DNA of 64,000 bases, taken from assembly GCA_022695795.1 (NCBI GenBank), contig MU404092.1:1-64000 (forward strand). The letters are read 5' to 3'. Under the pieces are notes generated by a model. The model ran no database searches and had not been told where the DNA came from. It saw nothing but the letters and a program-made list of their open reading frames with translations. The stretch is from Biscogniauxia marginata. Lineage: Eukaryota; Ascomycota; Sordariomycetes; Xylariales; Xylariaceae. Made by a program: the position numbers and the translations under genes. Numbering within the stretch: the stretch's first letter is position 1; each line of letters opens with the position of its first letter. Positions 48,410 to 60,103 of the stretch are shown here, piece after piece.

Positions 48410-51400
48410 AGGAAAAACAGGGGGTCCGGGGTAACCATCGTCAAACGGCGACAGCAGAAGACAAACAAATTATTTCATGACGCTATGGTCGGAAACTGGC
48501 AGGCAAGGCTAGCCCCGGAAGACACAAGGTTTAGATGGGAGCCGGCACGTGTGAAGTTAATGACCTTGGAGTAGTAAGCAAGCTCCGTGGTCTGTCTAGA
48601 CTGCAGAAGATACATGCAAGCCATCAGCGACTTAGATTCAGGTGTTGGCGTGCAACCTTAGACATTGATGACTCGTACAACTTAGGGCGCCGTGTCAACG
48701 GGGTTATCGCGGAGCTGGTCCTTCATTCTTCATTCTTCTACTTCACCTGTTACAGCCTCTAGGGACACCGGCGATCCTGACACTCAAGAGGCAAGATCCA
48801 AAATCAGTGCCAGGGGGGAGCGCAGTCTCATTCGCTAGACACCGCCTGACTCATTCAGGTCGCCTCGTCCATGCTTATGTAGCATTCCAAACCTTCTCTT
48901 ATTAATATTGAACCGCCACCAGGAATCCCGACTAGAATCGCAACTACGGCATGCTGGTCGTTAGAGCCGCCGCCGATTGGAGCCCAGTTACGGAGTACTT
49001 ATTACCTTGTACCTCGGCATTGCATACACCAGACATATACATTGTTCAAAACTATTCAGCCCATCAATGTGCTCGGATAGCTCTTTGAGTGGACTAGAGC
49101 TACTATACAAACACGCGTCCATTTACATAACACGTTGATTTATAATAGCTAGATCTCAGACTAGACCTATCACGATAGCCCGTGTAATGATGTACCAGGA
49201 CGCGGTAGTCCAGTTGCCTCTTTAGGCAATTTGTTGAGGGGGCGAGCGAAGCGTGAGGCAAGGTTGCCAAAGGCTGCCCCTCGTTTGACGCTTCAGCTTG
49301 GTGGCTTCGCATAAAGCCTCAAAACACGCCCAGCTGAGACACAATCCGCTGCTAATCCGGGCGCAGTACCTAATCTACTGGAGAACACAGTCGATGTGAA
49401 ATTTGACAAAATCCAGATGATTCTTGCCTCAACTTGAACTCGACCAATTGCGTTCTCACCAGGCATGCCAACTACAGAATAATACCCCAGCTAGGAGTTC
49501 CACAAGTCCACAAGTCTCATGTAATAACAAGATCTCTCAGCTATGGGGCTCCCTGGGCAATCCGCGCGCAGATGTAACATCCACGTTATGTATGGACCTC
49601 GATCACATCCATCCAAGATGAGGGGTTGGCAAGAAAGAAAAAACCCCTAGAGTCGAACTATTCTCGGCCTGTCCAAGTCGTCCGGACCCATGCAGACATG
49701 CCTCTCTTCCCGCCCACAGTGAAAGACGAAACACCACCCGCAGCAACATGCGCGTGCTAGTCGCATCTGCCGCAACAACAACAATTTTTCATTCAGTAGC
49801 GATCGTTGCTTTGCTGGTCGTCGAGAACATGTAGCGCATGTTGTATCTAGCTCATACCAGCAATGGCGATGCTTTCTGATCGATCTATGACAATTCTCCT
49901 GGAAAAGCCTGTCGAGAGGCCTAGGTATATCATCGTTGGTGCAACATCGTGAATCGATCCCTTCTCTCCTATGACGAAATTGAAGCCCCCCCTTTCACCC
50001 CCACTAGGAGCGACGATCCTCAAAAGCTCACGTTAACGATTAGGGTTATAAGAATTCGAGAACCGCCGGAGCCGGTGCGTGAAAACTGGAGTTGCGGGCC
50101 AACGGACATCCCCCCTCTTTTAAGCCAGGACTTAACTGCCTCATTAAACTACTTTGTCCCGTCACTGACGAAGCGAGCATGTGAAGCAAATTCTGCGGAC
50201 GATAGCATACTGGGGATCCCGGGTCCTTTTTTTAATATCCATGGAGGCAAGGAATCGAACCTCGATACGACCAAGCGCCTATGTAATTCAGGGTCCACGC
50301 TACCTACCTACCTACCTAGTAGATTGTCACAAATAATCCGAAGCGACGGTCATTTGGTCACTCCTGACATCATTATATCTAGATCTACTTTTGCGAGGGT
50401 CAGGATCTCACCGCTAGGCAGAACACTCCTTGCCTCTTGGCTATCTATCGCTCCCTTCCTCTCGATATATGTTTCCCCTCGCCAGTCCACAGGCCACCTC
50501 TTTCATCGAGACAGATCTCAGAAGAGATCCGGTTATCTTCCGGGATCCAAAGAAGAAAATATTGGAGGTTGGCGCTTTTCCTGAAGATTCCGCCTTACCA
50601 CTGACTTAATTGGACATCGGAAACTCCCTTGAATGGATTCCCATGTTAGCTTAGCCTCTTCCCAAGTGGAATCGCGAAGTGCTAGCCTGGCCGCCGGCGC
50701 CGGCGGCATCGTGACAGGTTCTGTAGTATACATGACCCTCCAATGTACATGGAGACCCTTAGATGTGATGCGCGTATATAGCCTTAATAGACATAGACAG
50801 GCATTGTCTGTTACCACGACTCCGTTTTCACCACTCGAAAAGCCTCATTCCTAGACAGGGCGGAACAAGGTCCTAACTACATACTATATTACAACGCTGC
50901 GAAGCTGTTGAACACTTGCTGCAGAGGGTCCTGCATATATTCATCTACTTCGGCTTGGCAACCCTGCGGAGGATCTCAACTTAGCAAACAAGGTCTAAAA
51001 GCCGCCGGATTACCGGGAGCTGGTCTCTCACGAGATCCAATAGTAACCAAAGTTAATCTTTTCTAATTTCCGAATTATATACCTACTCTCCACGTTTTAT
51101 TTTAGCGTTTCGCGCTGCTCGGGTTTTATCAAGTAATAAATTAACAAATTGATGAGTTGTCCCGGAGAAACTAAGGAGATAGGTAAACTAGGTAAACTAG
51201 GTATATCTTCTACCCTACCTACCTACCTAACGTACTGTATAGAAACCACGCGGTCGGAAATCTCCCTCACGATATCCACATCTCCTGAGGATCGTTGGAA
51301 AATCGTGACCACTCGCTCTCTGGTCGGAATTTGCTAGCGCCTAAAATAACATGGGAACTACATGCAGACAAACCATAAATCTTGGCCGAATGGGTCCCCT

Positions 51401-53134
51401 CGGTCGAGAACCAGCGGAGGATCTACTCCCAAGCGGGCGAATAGGTGAGCAGCTATTTACAGTGACCGAGATGAAATCCGTTGGTTCGAACCCGTTACCC
51501 TAGTCCAGGGCAACGCTTTCTTGTACTAATGGGAGCAAACGGCGTGTAACTCGGAGCACGAGACACGAGCACACTAGCTAGCACGCCTATACAAGGTAGT
51601 AGTATAAGGCCGGCATCAACCTTGCCACCTGCATAGGTTAGAAGGTTTCCAGAACAATTTATGGCCCCCCAGCGGGCTGCTTTTGCTTTGACACATAAAT
51701 TCGGCCGCGATCGGGAAGCCTCCCGATACTGTCGAATAACGAAACTCGTAACTGCAACAACTAGAAGACGGGTAGATAAGTGATACCGCAAGGGGGTAAT
51801 ACGAGGTATATTATCTCGTTATCTCTTTAACCTTCAATTAGTCTGGCGACGGGTTTCTGTCAAGCTTTTTATAACCATGCCTAACAGCCTCAATACCTGT
51901 GAGTCGTTTTTAAACACTTACATACACCTACTCACTCAGACTATCAAGCACGTGCAATGCTGCAACCCCCGTGGGTGCCCCGCATAGTATAAGGAGGCCA
52001 AGAGGGCCAACTTCAGCAACTTCAGCAACTTCTTGTACAAACTTGCAAACTTCGGCTGCTGCTGGAGAGTTCAGGCAGTGCATATATTTAACAGCTCATT
52101 ATTCTGGGCCTCTGCTTGCTGCAATGCTAGTAGTTATTTATACATATTACCAGACAAAACTACAACACGTCAGCTAGTCGGCGACGGCGAGCAGTCGGTT
52201 CATTCAATTGTTGATCTCCGCGGGGGAGGAAAGAAACTAGACGGTTAGACGGTTTTCTTACGATCGGGCCATTACGGGGAACGGAATCTGATACTATCCT
52301 CTATAGGCGAAGACCGGCGGAGGCGGGAGACGCGCGCAAGTTTGTACGGCGGGCGGGTGCGGATTACGTACAAGGTGAGGTGAGCTTCGATGGGACTCGG
52401 GCATGGAGAGCCTGGTTTCATAGTGTCAAAGAGGTAAGAAAGAAAATCATATAGACAAGACGGAATAGAAAATTGGGCCAAATCCCGAAAGTTCCACGAG
52501 CAAACGGCGGGACGCGGGAGTGGCTTGAACGGGCTCTCGGCTTGTCTCGCAAGGTGTCGACACCCAGGGCTGCAGGTTTAGGCACTATAGAATTTAGTTT
52601 CTGGCGCTGACTGAGGGAGCTGTGGCTTACCCAAGGCGGAAATAGTTCGGGCTTTGAAATTTGCTCGTAGAAAAGGAAGCGGCCATCGTACCATATTTAT
52701 GGATTACATCATGCAACGTCTTCCAAAGAAAACCTTAGCGACAGCTTTAAAGTTTTGTGCCGCGCTGCAGTAAACACACTTATTAACTACCTAATATCAT
52801 TGTGTTCTGCACTGATCACCGATAAGATAAATTACACCCAACAAGAACCGGGCCATTCACACCAATTGCATTGCCATTGCGATATTCCTTACACACAACC
52901 TACCTGAAGACCACCTGCAACATACAATTACCTCGAGTTCGCCGACCAACATTACATAACTCTGCATACATCAATCCAGCGAGTAGTACGTTTTTATCCA
53001 CGAGGAACCAGTAGAGAGACGAGAACAAAGGGGGCAAAAAAGTCCCTCACAAGAATCCCAAGATCCGTGGTATAACCGAGTTCATCACCACAATCCTCAT
53101 CCGAATAAGCTGCTGCTAGAGTAGTATCCTCACA

Positions 53135-53147
53135 CGCGCGCGCGCGC
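53135..53147. repeat. (CG)n run in the RCF2 leader
   Basis: Six CG units about 100 bases upstream of the RCF2 ATG, in an otherwise A-rich leader; an alternating purine-pyrimidine sequence. Confidence 0.6.
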
Positions 53148-53243
53148 ACGAAAAAGCAAGCAAAGCCAAGAAAACAGACGAGGAAAAGGGAGGGGAAGAG
53201 AAACAGAAGGGAACAAAAAAATCAACCAACAACAACCGCCAAG

Positions 53244-53987
53244 ATGAAGGTAGTCTCTCCCGAAGAGGAACGAGCGCACTACCGCGCGGTCCTGACGGGC
53301 GGGCTCATCGGCGGCACCCTAGGCCTCGGCCTCGGGCTCGGGGGCGTGATCCTAGGGTCGCGGCGGTACCCGGCGTTCCGGTCGCTGACGCTCCCGTTCC
53401 GGGCCTTCCTCGTGACGTCGACGGGCACGTTCGGGGCCATCGTCAACGCGGAGCGGTACAGCAACTACTTCCACCTGCTCAACAACCCGATGAACTTCTA
53501 CAAGGACGAGGCGTCGCGGGCGCAGGAGGCGCTGCGCGCGCAGGAGTCCCCGCTCGAGCGCCTGCGCGCCTGGGGCGCCGAGAACCGGTACAGCCTCGTC
53601 TTCGCCTCGTGGGTCGCCGCCATGGGCGTCTCGCTCGGCCTCGTGGGGCGCAACCGCTACCTCAGCACGAGCCAGAAGCTCGTGCAGGCGCGTGTCTACG
53701 CGCAGGGGCTCACGCTCGCCGTGCTCGTCGCCAGCGCCGTGCTCGAGACGGCCGACGCCAAGTCGGGCCGCGGCCGCTGGGAGACGGTCCGCGTCGTCGA
53801 CCCCGACGACCCCGAGCACCGCCACCTCATCGAGAAGCGCGTCCACAAGGAGGAGTACGAGGGCCAGGACCTCTGGAAGGACATGGTCGCCGCCGAGGAG
53901 CGCCGCCTCGCCCAGCGCGGGAAGGACGAGCAGAAGGAGCAGCAGCAGCAGGAGGCTGCGGCGGACTCGAAATCAGAGAAGTCTTAG
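53244..53987 (+). CDS. RCF2: respiratory supercomplex factor 2, HIG1-domain protein
   Basis: Mitochondrial inner-membrane protein that associates with cytochrome c oxidase and supercomplexes. Intronless, 247 residues; ATG in a good context (GCCAAGATGA). N-terminal part: Gly-rich hydrophobic segment at 17-38 and a second at about 52-68. The HIG1 domain is at roughly 105-170: RYSLVFASWVAAMGVSLGLV forms one membrane helix, then the family motif QARVYAQGLT (148-157), then a second helix. The C-terminal tail is charged and ends in a Gln/Glu-rich stretch. Its order of elements matches fungal Rcf2 rather than Rcf1, which is shorter with a single HIG1 domain near the N-terminus. Strikingly GC-rich, with G or C at most third positions, compared with the flanks. 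Convergent with the Kelch gene. Confidence 0.85.
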   Translation: MKVVSPEEERAHYRAVLTGGLIGGTLGLGLGLGGVILGSRRYPAFRSLTLPFRAFLVTSTGTFGAIVNAERYSNYFHLLNNPMNFYKDEASRAQEALRAQESPLERLRAWGAENRYSLVFASWVAAMGVSLGLVGRNRYLSTSQKLVQARVYAQGLTLAVLVASAVLETADAKSGRGRWETVRVVDPDDPEHRHLIEKRVHKEEYEGQDLWKDMVAAEERRLAQRGKDEQKEQQQQEAAADSKSEKS

Positions 53988-55409
53988 ATTTATTCTTTCC
54001 TATGGGGGTGGAATGGGATGAGACGGAATAGGATGGTTCAATCGGATTGTCTATTGACGATCGAAGCATCGAAGAAGGGAAGGGGGGGGGGGGGGGAAGA
54101 AGGAAAGGATTAAAAATCGTACCCTACCCCCTTTGCGCCTATCCTCAGGGATTACTGGTAAACGGAAATAGGGGTTTGCTTGTTTGTTTATGTGTATGTG
54201 TGGTGTTTAGCATTATAACATTCTTCCCTTTGTCCTATATCATATCCGGCGTTCTGGTCGTTGTTCTTCTATCTTAAGATTTTTTATAACATTTTCCATG
54301 GAAAAGGGTTGGAGGCGAAAGGGGCGGATGGGAGAGGGTTAAAAGGATTAGGCGGCAACCATAGTTGATAACTTTTCTTTCCTCTTTTTATATCTATAGT
54401 TTACAGGATATCATTATAGAGAAGACAACAAGACAGATAGAAAAATCTTATTACTCTCGATTAGAAAATGAGTGGTAAGATTTGGTTAGTCAATCAGTCA
54501 GTTAACAAGGAAAGAATTATCCTGAGGTCAGAGATTCACTAAGGGGGTGAGGGTGGTAGGAGAGCACAACACCGTACAACGCGGCTGATAGAAAGAAAAA
54601 CCCGAAATCCTGGCATTAACGTCAACCTACGATGGGGTTTATAATCGATCCGGATATAACACACAATGCAAATGTATATATATATTAAACCACGGAACCT
54701 GCTAAACAAGGATTCTCTTTCCCATTTCATCGCAAAACGCGCTAACACACGTGAAAGTGCCAACGCTGCCTGCCCTTTGCCTCGCTCGCTATGATCAGTA
54801 AAGTAGTAACATGCCATGAATATGACCTCCCTCCCTCCTTTGAGACAAAACATAGAATTGGTGGATATAACATAGAACGTATATATATATACCTACCCTC
54901 TCTTTCTTTTTCTTTTTTCTTTTTCATTGTAAGATAGTCCCCCTTCCCCTTCCCCATTTGTTTATATCGTTCTGAACAGAATAACTAAGATAGCTAACAC
55001 TAGCAAAGGCCGTAGCCGTGGCCGTGGCCGTAGCAACAACAGAAGCGGCGATGGAGGTCGGGCCAGCATTCTGGCGAACATGATATCAAACTAACCTTTG
55101 CCCCCCTCGCTCCTCAAATTCTTGCTTCTCCAGAGGTAAAGCGTGAATTCGCCGGTCCTGGTCCGTACTAGTTTCCCTGTAGAGATAGATATATTTGTCT
55201 CGAGGTGATGGAAAGCTAAGGTTATTTGTTGCAACTTCTCCCCCCTTCCCCCCTTTCTCAGGCTAAGATGTGGAGAAAAAACATGTAGATGGCTAAACTC
55301 TCTTCGAAAGATTTCGTATCGTACATTTGGAAGTTTAGTTTCATATCCCATAACCAAAAAAATAAATTTTGGTAGTTGAAAGTCGAGGGTTTTGAATAAA
55401 TAGAACCTT
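53988..55409. other. convergent 3' region between RCF2 and the Kelch gene
   Basis: 1.4 kb between two converging genes; it should hold both 3' ends. It contains a 15-base G run (54082-54096), short TA runs (about 54673-54685 and 54880-54890) and a GCCGTG repeat (about 55010-55032). No gene is seen. Confidence 0.4.
54082..54096. repeat. poly-G run downstream of RCF2
   Basis: Fifteen consecutive G bases about 95 bases after the RCF2 stop codon, within a purine-rich tract. Confidence 0.8.
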
Positions 55410-56975
55410 TTAGACCTCGATCGTGAAGTGGCTAATCTGTGAGTAATATGCGTGGACCGCGAGCTCGAGGATCCAGACGTCGTCGAAGACCTCGCTACCG
55501 TCGAACCCGCCGATGACAATCAAGCGGCTGTCGTAGAGCACCGCGCCGTGGTAGCCCCTGCCGCTCGGCGGTAGGCCGTACACTCGCCGCTTGTCCCAGG
55601 TCATGGTGACCAGATTCAGTAGCAGCAGATCGTTTGAGTACTCGTTGCCATCATGGCCGCCGACGACGAAGAGGTAGGAGCCCACTATTGTTGAGGTGTG
55701 CGACAGCCGCCGGAACGTCACAGGGATGCTGACTGCCTTCCAGATATGCGTGTCCACATCGTACACCCACACGTCGTTGAAGCACTCGCCGCCATCCGAC
55801 CCGCCGTAGACGATCAGTTTGCTGCCCACCATGTTGGCGGTATGGTAGCCCCGCGCCTTAGGCTTATTCGAGCCGCCAGAGCTGCTGCTGCTTCTGCTAT
55901 CTTTAGAGCCCGTATCGCTACTACTCGACCCCGACACCAGCTTCCAACTCATCTTATTCACGTCGGAAACGTCGAGCCGCCAGATATCGTTGAGCGCGCG
56001 GACACCGTCACCGCCACCAAACACGTAGATCCCGTTCTTGTACAGGCAGGCCGTGTGTGCCCTCCGTGCCGATGGCACCCGCTCCCCCACGATCCGCGGC
56101 TTGTGCCACCGGAAGTTCACCGTATCTAGCACATAGACGTCGTTATAGTATGCGGGACCGTCGCCTCCGCCAAAGATGACCAGTTTCTTGCCCACGGCCG
56201 TGCACGTCATAGCCCGCAGCGGTACGGGGATCTCACCCACCACGTGCGGGCTGCTCCAGTGGAAGGAGTCCGCGTCTAGCACGTACAGCTCATTAAAGCA
56301 CGTCCGCGAGTCGCAGCCCCCGAACACGAAGACGTTGCTCCCAATCAAGGTTGTAGTGTGCGCACGCAATGGCGTGTGAGCTGCTCCCGAGACGGGTGCC
56401 CGTGACCAGTACATGCCCGACGAGGGCGCCGCAGGAACATCGGCGGCGGTTTTGGGGTCTTGAAGCGGCGGAAAGGGCAGGTAAGGGCCCCGGGGTCGTG
56501 AGACAGAGGACGTCTTGCGGGGCTGGGTGGTGCTCGACACGCCGAGCGAAGACGGCTTGTTAGCTATGGCAGATGTCGAACGCATCGCCGTGGGACGTCG
56601 TGCCTCCGAATCCTTGCCATCGGTAGAGGAGGATCCGGCCTGCGGATCTTGGGAGTAAGTGGACGGGTCGACATTGCGGCGCAGGGTGAGGGTGGGAACG
56701 GGAGTCGGGTTCGACTGGGGCGGAGGGGCGTAGGCGGTCTTCGCAGCGACGGACTGGGAACGCTGTCGTATAGAGGACTCTGATGTTTTCCGTCTGCTCG
56801 AGCCCGAGCTGCCGCCGTGGCTCTTGCTTGCTAGATGGCCCGGCGTATGGCTACGCAGGGGTGGGGCGCGATCCAAGGCTTCGCTGCGCTCGTTTGAATT
56901 TGCTTCTGCAGTGGTAATCTTCTGGGAGCGGATGCTCTTGGACCTGCTGGACGACGATCGCGTGTCGTCGGCCAT
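55410..56975 (-). CDS. Kelch-repeat protein with disordered N-terminus
   Basis: Intronless, 521 residues, ATG at 56975. The first about 185 residues are Ser/Thr/Pro/Arg-rich and look disordered. From about 200 a Kelch propeller follows with successive VFVFGGCDSRTCFNELYVLD, LVIFGGGDGPAYYNDVYVLD, IYVFGGGDGVRALNDIWRLD, LIVYGGSDGGECFNDVWVYD, LFVVGGHDGNEYSNDLLLL and LIVIGGFDGSEVFDDVWILE blades, six in all. A Ser/Gly insert (about 355-375) interrupts the blade 3 to 4 junction. Such proteins are scaffolds; this one has no BTB, coiled coil or catalytic domain to suggest a partner. Related fungal Kelch proteins include polarity factors (Tea1/Kel1 type), but those are much longer with coiled coils. Function unknown. 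Confidence 0.85.
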   Translation of the reverse strand: MADDTRSSSSRSKSIRSQKITTAEANSNERSEALDRAPPLRSHTPGHLASKSHGGSSGSSRRKTSESSIRQRSQSVAAKTAYAPPPQSNPTPVPTLTLRRNVDPSTYSQDPQAGSSSTDGKDSEARRPTAMRSTSAIANKPSSLGVSSTTQPRKTSSVSRPRGPYLPFPPLQDPKTAADVPAAPSSGMYWSRAPVSGAAHTPLRAHTTTLIGSNVFVFGGCDSRTCFNELYVLDADSFHWSSPHVVGEIPVPLRAMTCTAVGKKLVIFGGGDGPAYYNDVYVLDTVNFRWHKPRIVGERVPSARRAHTACLYKNGIYVFGGGDGVRALNDIWRLDVSDVNKMSWKLVSGSSSSDTGSKDSRSSSSSGGSNKPKARGYHTANMVGSKLIVYGGSDGGECFNDVWVYDVDTHIWKAVSIPVTFRRLSHTSTIVGSYLFVVGGHDGNEYSNDLLLLNLVTMTWDKRRVYGLPPSGRGYHGAVLYDSRLIVIGGFDGSEVFDDVWILELAVHAYYSQISHFTIEV

Positions 56976-58174
56976 GATGATGTTAGCAGGCCGGGGGCTC
57001 TGATTGCATCGCCCTCTTTTGCTTTTGTTCTCCTCACGACATCAACGGGCGCGGAGCTGGAAGGGATAGCACGAGGGTGCCGTGGCCTCTAGGAATGTGA
57101 CGAGTCAGTTGCAAAAGCTACCCAAGCTGGTCCCTTGGGCTAGCAGGGACATGGAGACCTAGACAAGCCCGAAACAAGGGGCGGACCGACGTTCAATTGG
57201 AGCTCGAGGTTTCGTCGGATGAGATTTATTAGCGAACAGTGTGTTGTCGCGTAGACAGATACGATTTTATTCCAAGAAGCGAGGGATGTAAGGTATTCGG
57301 CTAGGTTGGATATGTGATGTCTTGAAATCAAACGGTGTGGGAGGAAGAGAACGGACTACAACGGTACCAACAAATATTATAAGATAAAACGTGGAGGAGG
57401 TACTCCCCAGTAACGTAACCCTGTGACAGGTATGTATGTAATAAAATTTACGAAGTGGATAGGAGACGGTGGTGAAGGGGAACAACAACAACACTCCCAA
57501 ATATAAAAATAAGGTAAGAATGAAAAAGGCCCCTGTATGAAATTGGGTTTTTCTGGAAGAAGGGACTAAGAAAGGAAAAGGGAAAAAAGAAAACAGCCAG
57601 CGAGTCAGTGACGGTACGAAACTACCAAATACCAGAGTACATAACGGTTGTTCCTGCCTTGCCAGCGTCTAGACTCCCCCGCTAAACTTACCAAACTCCA
57701 ACCCGCCTCATCCGCTAATAAATAAGCGTCGCATTGACCCATCCGGCTTCCGGGGACGCCCTCGTTAATTAATCATTGCCTGTGGTATATAGCATGCCCG
57801 TTATATACATACACGTATGTGCGTTACTGTGATATATCACATCGGATACTTACATATAAATATGACTATGTTAATTTAAGATATGCACTATCCACAACTT
57901 GCCCTAAGGTTCTAAATGTGAGGTCATTATATTAGGTACATACATATAAGCCATACTAGTATTTGCATACACGCTCACGAGTGGCATACATACATAAAAA
58001 TAAGCCTCACGATCGGCTGTTTTGACACAAGGTGGCTTGACCTAGATGCGACATCGTTTTTGAAACCGACTATTTACACTTAGTCCACGCCGCACGGCCA
58101 CATCGTCTATTCAGCCAACGAGCTAGCATTTAATAAGTAAATGCTAGCTTCCTGCCCGTCACGACATCGACAGG
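56976..58174. other. upstream region of the Kelch gene, no gene recognised
   Basis: 1.2 kb. The part next to 56975 should contain the promoter of the minus-strand Kelch gene. No specific sites were recognised; only short unrecognised ORFs (63-77 codons) occur. Confidence 0.4.
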
Positions 58175-58510
58175 TTGTCACATGAGCTTGACCAACGTTG
58201 CTGTGATGCAGCGCGTGGGGGAGTAGTCTCACTTTTCCTTCTTATTATTCTCCAGGGCCAAACCCGATTGATTCCCAGGTCTTCGTTGAATTTGGTCCGG
58301 GAGTGGGACCGTCCAGCGGATGTTAAATACTTACCTACCATGATCGGCTTATACCTCAGACGATGTGACATTGGCAATTATATAATCATTATAAGACAGC
58401 TCAACCTCAGCTTTGCCGAGGAGAATGTCAATAATATTACCATGTATAAGTCATTGTCCTGGGTTATAGAAAACCCCTTGACTTCGTCTAATGATGTTGC
58501 CCACTTTTGA
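58175..58510 (+). other. unrecognised open frame without ATG
   Basis: A 111-codon open frame beginning at TTG, ending with a TGA. The residues look fairly protein-like (RLIPRSSLNLVREWDRPADV, then an Ile-rich stretch), but no family is recognised and the complementary strand is also open for 72 codons (58159-58377). It could be an exon or a remnant. Low support. Confidence 0.2.
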
Positions 58511-59574
58511 ACCTAGTCAGTTATGTGTCCGAAACTTGACGTTCCAAGATATTGATATACCTTTTTTAGAAGAGGCTTCAAGGACGGTCAATGTTCCTAC
58601 ACGTGTTCACATCTCGTATCTTATATCGGAAATGTCTGTTCCGTAGACTCAAGGGAGGGGTTGTTCAGGGAACACAAAAATGATTAGCTCTTAACGGATA
58701 TAATACGTCTAGAATAATATTTGATATTAGTGCATCGTTTTAACCGTTAGATAGTTCTTATAAGACGAGGATATAAGGATAATATAAAGTATACTAGTTT
58801 AAGACGGTGTTAAGTAAGTGGGTAAATATTTACATACATATATAATAAGCCTTATAAGATTGTAAAGTAATAGTATAATAGGTACTATTAAAAAATAAAA
58901 GGTCTGAAATCATGTCTTGGCTACTATATTATCTTCCTCTCTCTTAGTCTGTCGGGCCTGGAGGCTAGAGTTTCCTCACTACTTACCTTGGTAGCTATGG
59001 CCCCTGTGGCCAACACTATCCATCTCCCCCACATTTCGTAATGGAGCAGACAACATATAACTAATAGTCTATCAAAACACTTGACAGATAAGTTGCGTCA
59101 TGCTACGTTTAATGACTTACAATACTAGTAGGTAGGTAAAATGAATGCTAACTAGTATAGTATTTTGATTTTATCACAACGACAATGATCGATTTATTAA
59201 ATATAAAGAACAATGGGATATATAATAATTAAGAGAATGCTCTATCTATAAGCGAGCTTCACAAACCACGGTGCTAAGAGCCTTAGCATATGGCACCCTC
59301 CTCTAGAGAGTGAGCGTTAGCCCTGTCGTGAATAGCCTCATCCGCAAACAACAACAACCACCACCCCCCTTCCCAGGTATTGTGACAAGGGCTAGTGGGC
59401 TTGGAATAATAATTCAATTTCGACTAATAATTTTCTTTGGTCTCAAGGGACTTAGGAGTCTAAGTTCATAGAAGAGGTCTGCCAGGAATTCTCTGCCTTT
59501 TTATACCCAATCTGTCTGTCTGATAGCTTATCTCATCCTATGCATGTTGGTACCTATGAATCCAACCTTAGTAT
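58511..59574. other. intergenic, nothing recognised
   Basis: About 1 kb of AT-leaning DNA (roughly 35-40% GC) with no ORF worth noting. Confidence 0.4.
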
Positions 59575-59835
59575 CTACCCCCAATGACCTTCTTGCCATA
59601 TGACCAACTGGTCTTGGCAGTTCTCAGGTGTCCATCTGTGTGACAGGTATTTGCTCTTGTAATATAAAGCTTTGCTCAGATGGCAGTCGAAAATAAGAGA
59701 TCCCTCTTTGCTAACAGATCGTAAAGGAATGATGTCATCCTGATGCACTTCAATAGAAAAATCGCTGCTAGGCATTACTAAACGCTGGCCTTGCTCGCTT
59801 GTCTCTCGAACCTCTGTCTTTTCTTTCCGGCACAT
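59575..59835 (-). CDS. hypothetical protein or second exon
   Basis: ATG-started 86-residue frame on the minus strand with protein-like content: a charged N-terminal part, then FSIEVHQDDIIPLRSVS and SLIFDCHLSKALYYKSKYLS. No family recognised. An alternative is that this is the 3' exon of the gene starting at 60349. An acceptor at 59814-59815 (GACAG) would join in frame to a GTACGT donor after 60145, giving 147 residues across an intron of about 330 bp. That intron would be long for this window. Confidence 0.3.
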   Translation of the reverse strand: MCRKEKTEVRETSEQGQRLVMPSSDFSIEVHQDDIIPLRSVSKEGSLIFDCHLSKALYYKSKYLSHRWTPENCQDQLVIWQEGHWG

Positions 59836-60103
59836 TATCGAGACCGTAGCCTATGATCACTTATCGTGGCTTTTAGCGGTGAGAATACTGGAAGCAAGGG
59901 TGCTCAGCAGACGAAGGTGTCATTTAGGTGTAAAGCGGCCGCTTATTTATAAACCTTTAATGTTAGCTTTTTGCGCAAAAATGAAGTTATCATCTGTCCC
60001 TGAAGAGGCTTATATCGAAATATGAAGTTACCGAGTCTTAGCCAAGATTTTTTTCAGTAACGGCAATCTTTAATATCGATTTTCACATATGACTTTGCGC
60101 GGA

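Larger units (their letters stand above)
46030..53243. other. 7.2-kb intergenic region
   Basis: No gene I can support. The left part is the upstream region of the Sfp1-like gene (minus) and the right end is the RCF2 promoter and leader. It holds TATG/TAGG repeats (47321-47408), a G run (47522-47535), a CA-rich microsatellite (48360-48409), CCTA clusters (about 50301-50320 and 51211-51230) and a CG run (53135-53147). A 211-codon frame at 49949-50584 starts with GTG, not ATG, and looks like nothing known. Confidence 0.4.

Noticed and set aside
50243..50290. tRNA T-arm-like sequence on the minus strand (GGTTCGATTCC)
   Set aside because: The T stem is weak, no D arm or anticodon arm fits upstream, the acceptor stem has no partner, and no T-run terminator follows.
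49949..50584. 211-codon open frame on the plus strand
   Set aside because: It begins with GTG rather than ATG, resembles no protein, and a frame of this length can arise by chance in 64 kb.
51478..51505. GGTTCGAACCC, resembling a tRNA T loop
   Set aside because: Stem bases do not pair beyond three positions on either strand and there is no cloverleaf around it.
53352..53846. 164-codon minus-strand open frame over RCF2
   Set aside because: GC-rich shadow of RCF2; long antisense frames are expected when third positions are nearly all G or C.
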